From: Myxococcus landrumus
GTDB lineage: Bacteria; Myxococcota; Myxococcia; Myxococcales; Myxococcaceae
Direction of reading: 5' to 3'
Length of the DNA: 64,000 nt
Assembly: GCF_017301635.1 (NCBI RefSeq)
Contig: NZ_CP071091.1
Location: 9,168,501-9,232,500, forward strand
The notes under the pieces were generated by a model. It did not search any database, was not told the origin of the DNA, and saw only the letters and a list, made by a program, of their open reading frames with translations. Numbering within the stretch: position 1 is the stretch's first letter; each line of letters starts with the position of its first letter. The translations under genes and the position numbers were made by a program. Below are positions 60,836 through 64,000 of this stretch, one piece after another.

Positions 60836-61749
60836 GCGGCATCGACGTTCGGGGACTGGGCAAGCGCTTTGGAAACCGCGTCGCGGTGGAGGGCTTGTCC
60901 TTCCACGTGCGGCCGGGCGAGGTGTTCGGCCTGCTGGGCCCCAACGGCGCCGGGAAGACGACGACGGTGCGCATGCTCACCGGCCTGCTGAGCCCCAGCG
61001 AGGGCGAGGCCGTCGTGTGGGGCCACCGCACGGACCGCGATGGCGAGTCGCTGCGCAAGGTGGTGGGGTTGCTCACGGAGCAGCCCGGCCTCTACGACAG
61101 GCTCACCGCGCGGGAGAACCTGCGCTTCTTCATGAAGCTGCACGAACTGGACGAGCCCAAGGTCTGGCCGCGCATCCGGCACTACCTGGCGCGCTTCGGA
61201 CTGGCGGACCGGGAAGAGGACCCGGTGGGCGGCTTCTCCAAGGGCATGCGGCAGAAGCTCGCCATCGTCCGCACGCTGGTCCATGACCCTCGCGTCATCT
61301 TCCTGGATGAGCCGACGAGCGGCCTGGACCCGGAGTCCGCCCGCACCGTGCGCGACGCGGTGGCGGAGCTGGCGTCCGAGGGGCGCACCATCGTCCTGTG
61401 CTCGCACAACCTCGCGGAGGTGGAGCGGCTGTGTGAGCGGGTGGCGGTAGTGAAGCGGCGGCTGCTCCTCATGGGGCCGGTGCGGGAGCTGCGCCGCGCC
61501 GGACAGTCGTTGGACGTGCGGGTGGAGGGGGACGCGGAGCGCTATCGCAACGTGCTCGCGACGTTGCCCTTCGCGCCCAACGTGCTGGCGGAGGGGATGC
61601 GGCTGCGCGTCATGCTGGAGGACGACGCCCACGCGCCGGACGTGCTGGCGTGCCTGGTGGGCGCGGGGGCTCGTGTGCACAGCGCGGTGCCCGCCCAGCG
61701 TCCGCTGGAAGAGGTGTACCTGGACCTGCTTCGCGAAGGGGGAGCGTAG
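60832..61749 (+). CDS. ABC transporter ATP-binding protein
   Basis: A 305-residue ABC ATPase with Walker A GPNGAGKTTT, the signature FSKGMRQK (a variant of LSGGQ), Walker B VIFLDEPTSGLDP, and switch His (CSHN). A C-terminal domain of about 80 residues, common in ABC-2 export ATPases, follows. Start is TTG 60832, overlapping the glycosyltransferase stop (TTGA). No ATG or GTG gives the conserved N-terminus IDVRGLGKRFGNRVAVEGLS, so the TTG is preferred. It pairs with the permease 2 bp downstream. Confidence 0.93.
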   Translation: MSGIDVRGLGKRFGNRVAVEGLSFHVRPGEVFGLLGPNGAGKTTTVRMLTGLLSPSEGEAVVWGHRTDRDGESLRKVVGLLTEQPGLYDRLTARENLRFFMKLHELDEPKVWPRIRHYLARFGLADREEDPVGGFSKGMRQKLAIVRTLVHDPRVIFLDEPTSGLDPESARTVRDAVAELASEGRTIVLCSHNLAEVERLCERVAVVKRRLLLMGPVRELRRAGQSLDVRVEGDAERYRNVLATLPFAPNVLAEGMRLRVMLEDDAHAPDVLACLVGAGARVHSAVPAQRPLEEVYLDLLREGGA

Positions 61750-61751
61750 CC

Positions 61752-62552
61752 ATGGCCTTCAGTCCTCGCCGGGCGCTGGCGGTGTTCTGGAAGGACTTCC
61801 TGGACCTGCGCAAGAACGTGGGCCTGCTGGCCTCCATGGTGGTGCTGCCGACCGTCCTGGTGGCGGTGCCCATCGGTGTCGTGTGGACGTACGTCAACAC
61901 GCCCCACCAGTCGGACCTGCGCAGCGTGGCGCAGTTCTATGACCCCTCGCTGCCGCTGGGCGCGAGCGCCGGACGCTTCCTCATCGACAAGACGCTGACC
62001 GACTGGTTCGGCCTGTTCCTGGTGATGCCCATCTTCGTCCCCATCCTCATCTCCTCGCAGAGTGTCGCGGGCGAGAAGGAGCGGCGGACGCTGGAGCCGC
62101 TCCTGGCCTCGCCCCTGACGGCCGCGGAGCTGGTGGCGGGCAAGAGCCTGGCGTCGCTCGTTCCCGCCGTGTTCATCACCTGGGTGGCCTTCTTCTTCTT
62201 CTGCGTGGGAGTGGACATCGTCGCGTGGCCGCTGGTGAAGGCGCCGCTGATGCCCAACGCGCTGTGGACGTTCGGCGTGCTGGTGATTGCGCCCCTGTTC
62301 GCCTTCTTCGGCAACGGCGTCGCGGTGCTCATCTCCGCGCGGGTGAGCGAGGCGCGCATGGCCCAGCAAATCTCGGCGCTGGTGGTGCTGCCGCTGGTGG
62401 GAATGGTGGGAGGACAGGTGGCGGGGGTCCTCCAGGCGGGGTTCGCCTTCTACGCCCTCCAGGGGGCGGTGGTGCTCGTCCTGGACCTGTTCCTCCTGTG
62501 GGCCAGCATCCGCCTGCTGGACCGGGAGCGCCTGGTCAGCCGCTGGAGCTGA
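61752..62552 (+). CDS. ABC-2 type transporter permease
   Basis: A 266-residue membrane protein with about six helices. The segment SVAGEKERRTLEPLLASPLTAAELVAGKSLAS is the EAA-like motif of ABC-2 export permeases, and ARVSEARMAQQISALVVLPL near the end fits too. ATG 61752 follows the ATPase stop by 2 bp. Together with the preceding ATPase it should form a homodimeric exporter. The cargo is not given by the sequence; the upstream glycosyltransferase hints at a glycolipid or a product linked to it. Confidence 0.9.
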   Translation: MAFSPRRALAVFWKDFLDLRKNVGLLASMVVLPTVLVAVPIGVVWTYVNTPHQSDLRSVAQFYDPSLPLGASAGRFLIDKTLTDWFGLFLVMPIFVPILISSQSVAGEKERRTLEPLLASPLTAAELVAGKSLASLVPAVFITWVAFFFFCVGVDIVAWPLVKAPLMPNALWTFGVLVIAPLFAFFGNGVAVLISARVSEARMAQQISALVVLPLVGMVGGQVAGVLQAGFAFYALQGAVVLVLDLFLLWASIRLLDRERLVSRWS

Positions 62553-62759
62553 GCGTCGCACCCGCTCCCGCCTGTTCACCCGGCGGCCGGCCTGTCGGGC
62601 GAGCGGCTAGGCAATTGCCAATGAAACTGGCATGTTGCAGGGAAGGCTTCGGGGGAAAGCGGGCGCGCTTTCGCCGCGGACGCCATGTTCTTAAGAGGGT
62701 CGGGTGTGGTGGCGCGGATTTGCCGGCCGCCATGGCGGCCACGGAGGCGCTGACTAGCA

Positions 62760-63818
62760 ATGGGTATCTTCGACACCATCAAGGGTGAGGCGAAGCGCAA
62801 CTTCATCGCCCGCGCGGACACGGCGAAGGGTCAAATCATCTACAAGTATCCGGAGAACAACATCCGGATGCTCACCCAGCTCACCGTCGACGCCGATGAG
62901 GTCGCCCTCTTCGTCAAGGACGGCAAGGTGGAGGGCAAGCTGGGGCCGGGCCGCCACCAGCTCGACTCGAACAACATCCCGTTCCTCTCGCGCTTCATCG
63001 AGAAGTTCACGGGCGGCAACCTCTTCATCACCGAGGTCTACTTCGTCTCCGTCCGCGAGTTCGCGGGCGTGAAGTTCGGTGGCCCCATCGGTGACGTGCG
63101 GGACCCGGAGACGGGCCTCGGCATCGGCACCATGGTGTACGGCGACTTCTCCATCCGCGTGACGGACCCGGAGAAGCTCGTGGTGGGCCTGGTGGGCATG
63201 GGCCGCTCCAGCAACGAGGAGCTGCTGGGCTGGTTCAAGAACCAGGTGCTCAAGGTGACGCGGGACCGCATCGCCGAGCTGCTGGTGAAGAAGCGCTGGC
63301 CGCTGCTCGACGTGACGAGCGGCGCGTACACGGAGGAAATCGAGACGGAGGTCATCGCCGGCCTCAAGCCTCACGTGGACGACTACGGGCTCACCGTGGT
63401 GCGCATGGGCAACTTCCACGTCAGCATCAAGGAGGAGGACGAGGCGACGCTGAAGAAGCTGTCCAAGGACGTGGCCTACTCCCGTCTGGCGGGCGGTTTC
63501 CAGCAGTACGCCCAGGGGCAGGCGATGCTCGGCGCGGCGGAGGGAATGGCCAAGGGCGGCGACGGTTCCGGTTCCGGCAACGCGCTGGGCGGCATGGGCA
63601 TGGGCATGGGCTTCGGAATGGCCCAGCAGTTCATGAACATGAACAACCAGCAGCAACAGCAGCAGCAGCGTCCCCCGGAGCCCGCTCCCCAGGCGGCTCC
63701 CGCCGACACGCGCAGCCCCGCGCAGCGTCTGAAGGAAATCAAGGAGCTGAAGGACGCGGGCGTCCTCTCCGATGACGAGTACAACGCCAAGCGCGCGGAG
63801 CTGATGAAGCTCCTGTAG
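62760..63818 (+). CDS. SPFH-domain protein with C-terminal SHOCT domain
   Basis: A 352-residue cytoplasmic protein. The N-terminal 240 residues (MGIFDTIKGEAKRNFIARADTAKGQIIY…) match the bacterial SPFH family relatives of YdjI/virion core protein, with VEGKLGPGRHQLDSNNIPFL and a long helix ending LSKDVAYSRLAGG. A Gly/Met-rich linker (GGMGMGMGFGMAQQFMNMN) and seven consecutive Gln lead to a SHOCT domain (RLKEIKELKDAGVLSDDEYNAKRAELMKLL). Such proteins probably form membrane-linked oligomers. It stands alone after a 207-bp gap and is followed by a terminator. Confidence 0.9.
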   Translation: MGIFDTIKGEAKRNFIARADTAKGQIIYKYPENNIRMLTQLTVDADEVALFVKDGKVEGKLGPGRHQLDSNNIPFLSRFIEKFTGGNLFITEVYFVSVREFAGVKFGGPIGDVRDPETGLGIGTMVYGDFSIRVTDPEKLVVGLVGMGRSSNEELLGWFKNQVLKVTRDRIAELLVKKRWPLLDVTSGAYTEEIETEVIAGLKPHVDDYGLTVVRMGNFHVSIKEEDEATLKKLSKDVAYSRLAGGFQQYAQGQAMLGAAEGMAKGGDGSGSGNALGGMGMGMGFGMAQQFMNMNNQQQQQQQRPPEPAPQAAPADTRSPAQRLKEIKELKDAGVLSDDEYNAKRAELMKLL

Positions 63819-63848
63819 TTCCCCGCGCGCTTCACGGCGCACGACGTC

Positions 63849-63887
63849 AGGGCCTCCGTCCTTCCCGGGCGGAGGCCCTTCGTGTTT
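63849..63887. terminator. hairpin terminator after the SPFH gene
   Basis: AGGGCCTCCG (63849–63858) and CGGAGGCCCT (63870–63879) make a perfect 10-bp stem with an 11-base loop, then TCGTGTTT. It can serve the SPFH gene and the convergent gene that enters from the right. Confidence 0.75.
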
Positions 63888-64000
63888 CTAGGGGGCCGGC
63901 GCGGCGGGGGCCGGGGTGACGGTGACGCCCTCGGGGCCCGGAGCCGGGACAGCGCTCGGCTCCTCGCCCTGCATGTCCAGGCGGATGGGGACCTGGAGCG
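63888..64000 (-). CDS. C-terminal end of a gene resembling the 4067–4633 lipoprotein
   Basis: Only the last 37 codons are in the window. The frame reads LQVPIRLDMQGEEPSA, then VPAPGPEGVTVTPAP and APAP, and stops at TAG 63888–63890. The tail shares DxQGExP and GVTV, followed by a Pro/Ala-rich end, with the lipoprotein at 4067–4633. It may be a paralogue. Most of the gene lies beyond the window, so nothing more can be said. Confidence 0.65.
   Translation of the reverse strand, partial: LQVPIRLDMQGEEPSAVPAPGPEGVTVTPAPAAPAP

Noticed and set aside
63600-63670. Gly/Met and poly-Gln run as a possible frameshift or sequence error
   Set aside because: It is in frame between an SPFH and a SHOCT domain, which is the usual position of a flexible linker in this family.

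Overview
The window is about 64 kb of high-GC, densely coding DNA from a myxobacterium, most likely Myxococcaceae (Myxococcus/Corallococcus-like). The main reasons are a carD–carG pair (HMGA-type CarD with four AT-hooks, and its archaemetzincin-like partner CarG), a MYXO-CTERM-type sorting signal, a Ser/Thr kinase with a PEGA domain, many lipoproteins, and frequent GTG starts with GTGA/ATGA translational coupling. I saw no tRNA, rRNA, insertion sequence, prophage or CRISPR array.

Layout. 1–4010: an amine or amino-alcohol catabolic operon (aldehyde dehydrogenase, glutamine-synthetase-like ligase, iron alcohol dehydrogenase), closed by a bidirectional terminator. 4067–8122: small lipoproteins and a divergent TetR regulator/MGT-type glycosyltransferase pair sharing two operators. 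8166–12469 (minus): carD, carG, a membrane-anchored protein and a PMT-type glycosyltransferase, tightly spaced or overlapping. 12542–19614: a small exported protein, a PEGA-domain kinase, an App1-type phosphatase with a lipoprotein, a 44-residue exported peptide, and an acyl-CoA dehydrogenase. 19624–20334: a PilZ-type protein.

20493–38372: a nearly complete dcw cell-division and wall cluster, in the order mraZ, STAS gene, rsmH, ftsL, ftsI, murE, murF, mraY, murD, ftsW, murG, murC, murB, ddl, ftsQ, ftsA. It starts from a TTGACC-17-TATGAA promoter with three 10-bp-spaced MraZ boxes and ends at a hairpin terminator. A 7.6-kb gene then separates ftsA from ftsZ. Its 2,527-residue product joins an Ig-repeat/thrombospondin-type-3 adhesin, a MYXO-CTERM-like signal in the middle of the chain, a second signal-peptide-like segment, a predicted outer-membrane barrel and an OmpA peptidoglycan-binding domain. 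ftsZ follows after its own terminated and structured leader.

47940–64000: a putative coiled-coil protein; biotin carboxylase, a minimal biotin carrier and an enoyl-CoA hydratase-like protein; a response regulator with an Xre output domain; an FHA–membrane–TPR protein divergent from a rhomboid–TPR protein; a DRB0094-type RNA ligase; a pair of exported barrel-like proteins; a GT83-type glycosyltransferase coupled to an ABC exporter; an SPFH–SHOCT protein; and the tail of a gene resembling the lipoprotein at 4067–4633.

The dcw genes make lipid II (murE/F/C/D/B, ddl, mraY, murG), polymerise and cross-link it at the septum (ftsW, ftsI) and assemble the divisome (ftsL, ftsQ, ftsA, ftsZ). The strongest candidate for something new is the adhesin–OmpA polyprotein-like gene inside this cluster. 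Next are a STAS protein with an altered phosphorylation motif between mraZ and rsmH, and the apparent co-transcription of carD–carG with a surface-glycosylation pair. Coordinates and motifs were read by eye; homology assignments rest on motif recognition, not on searches.
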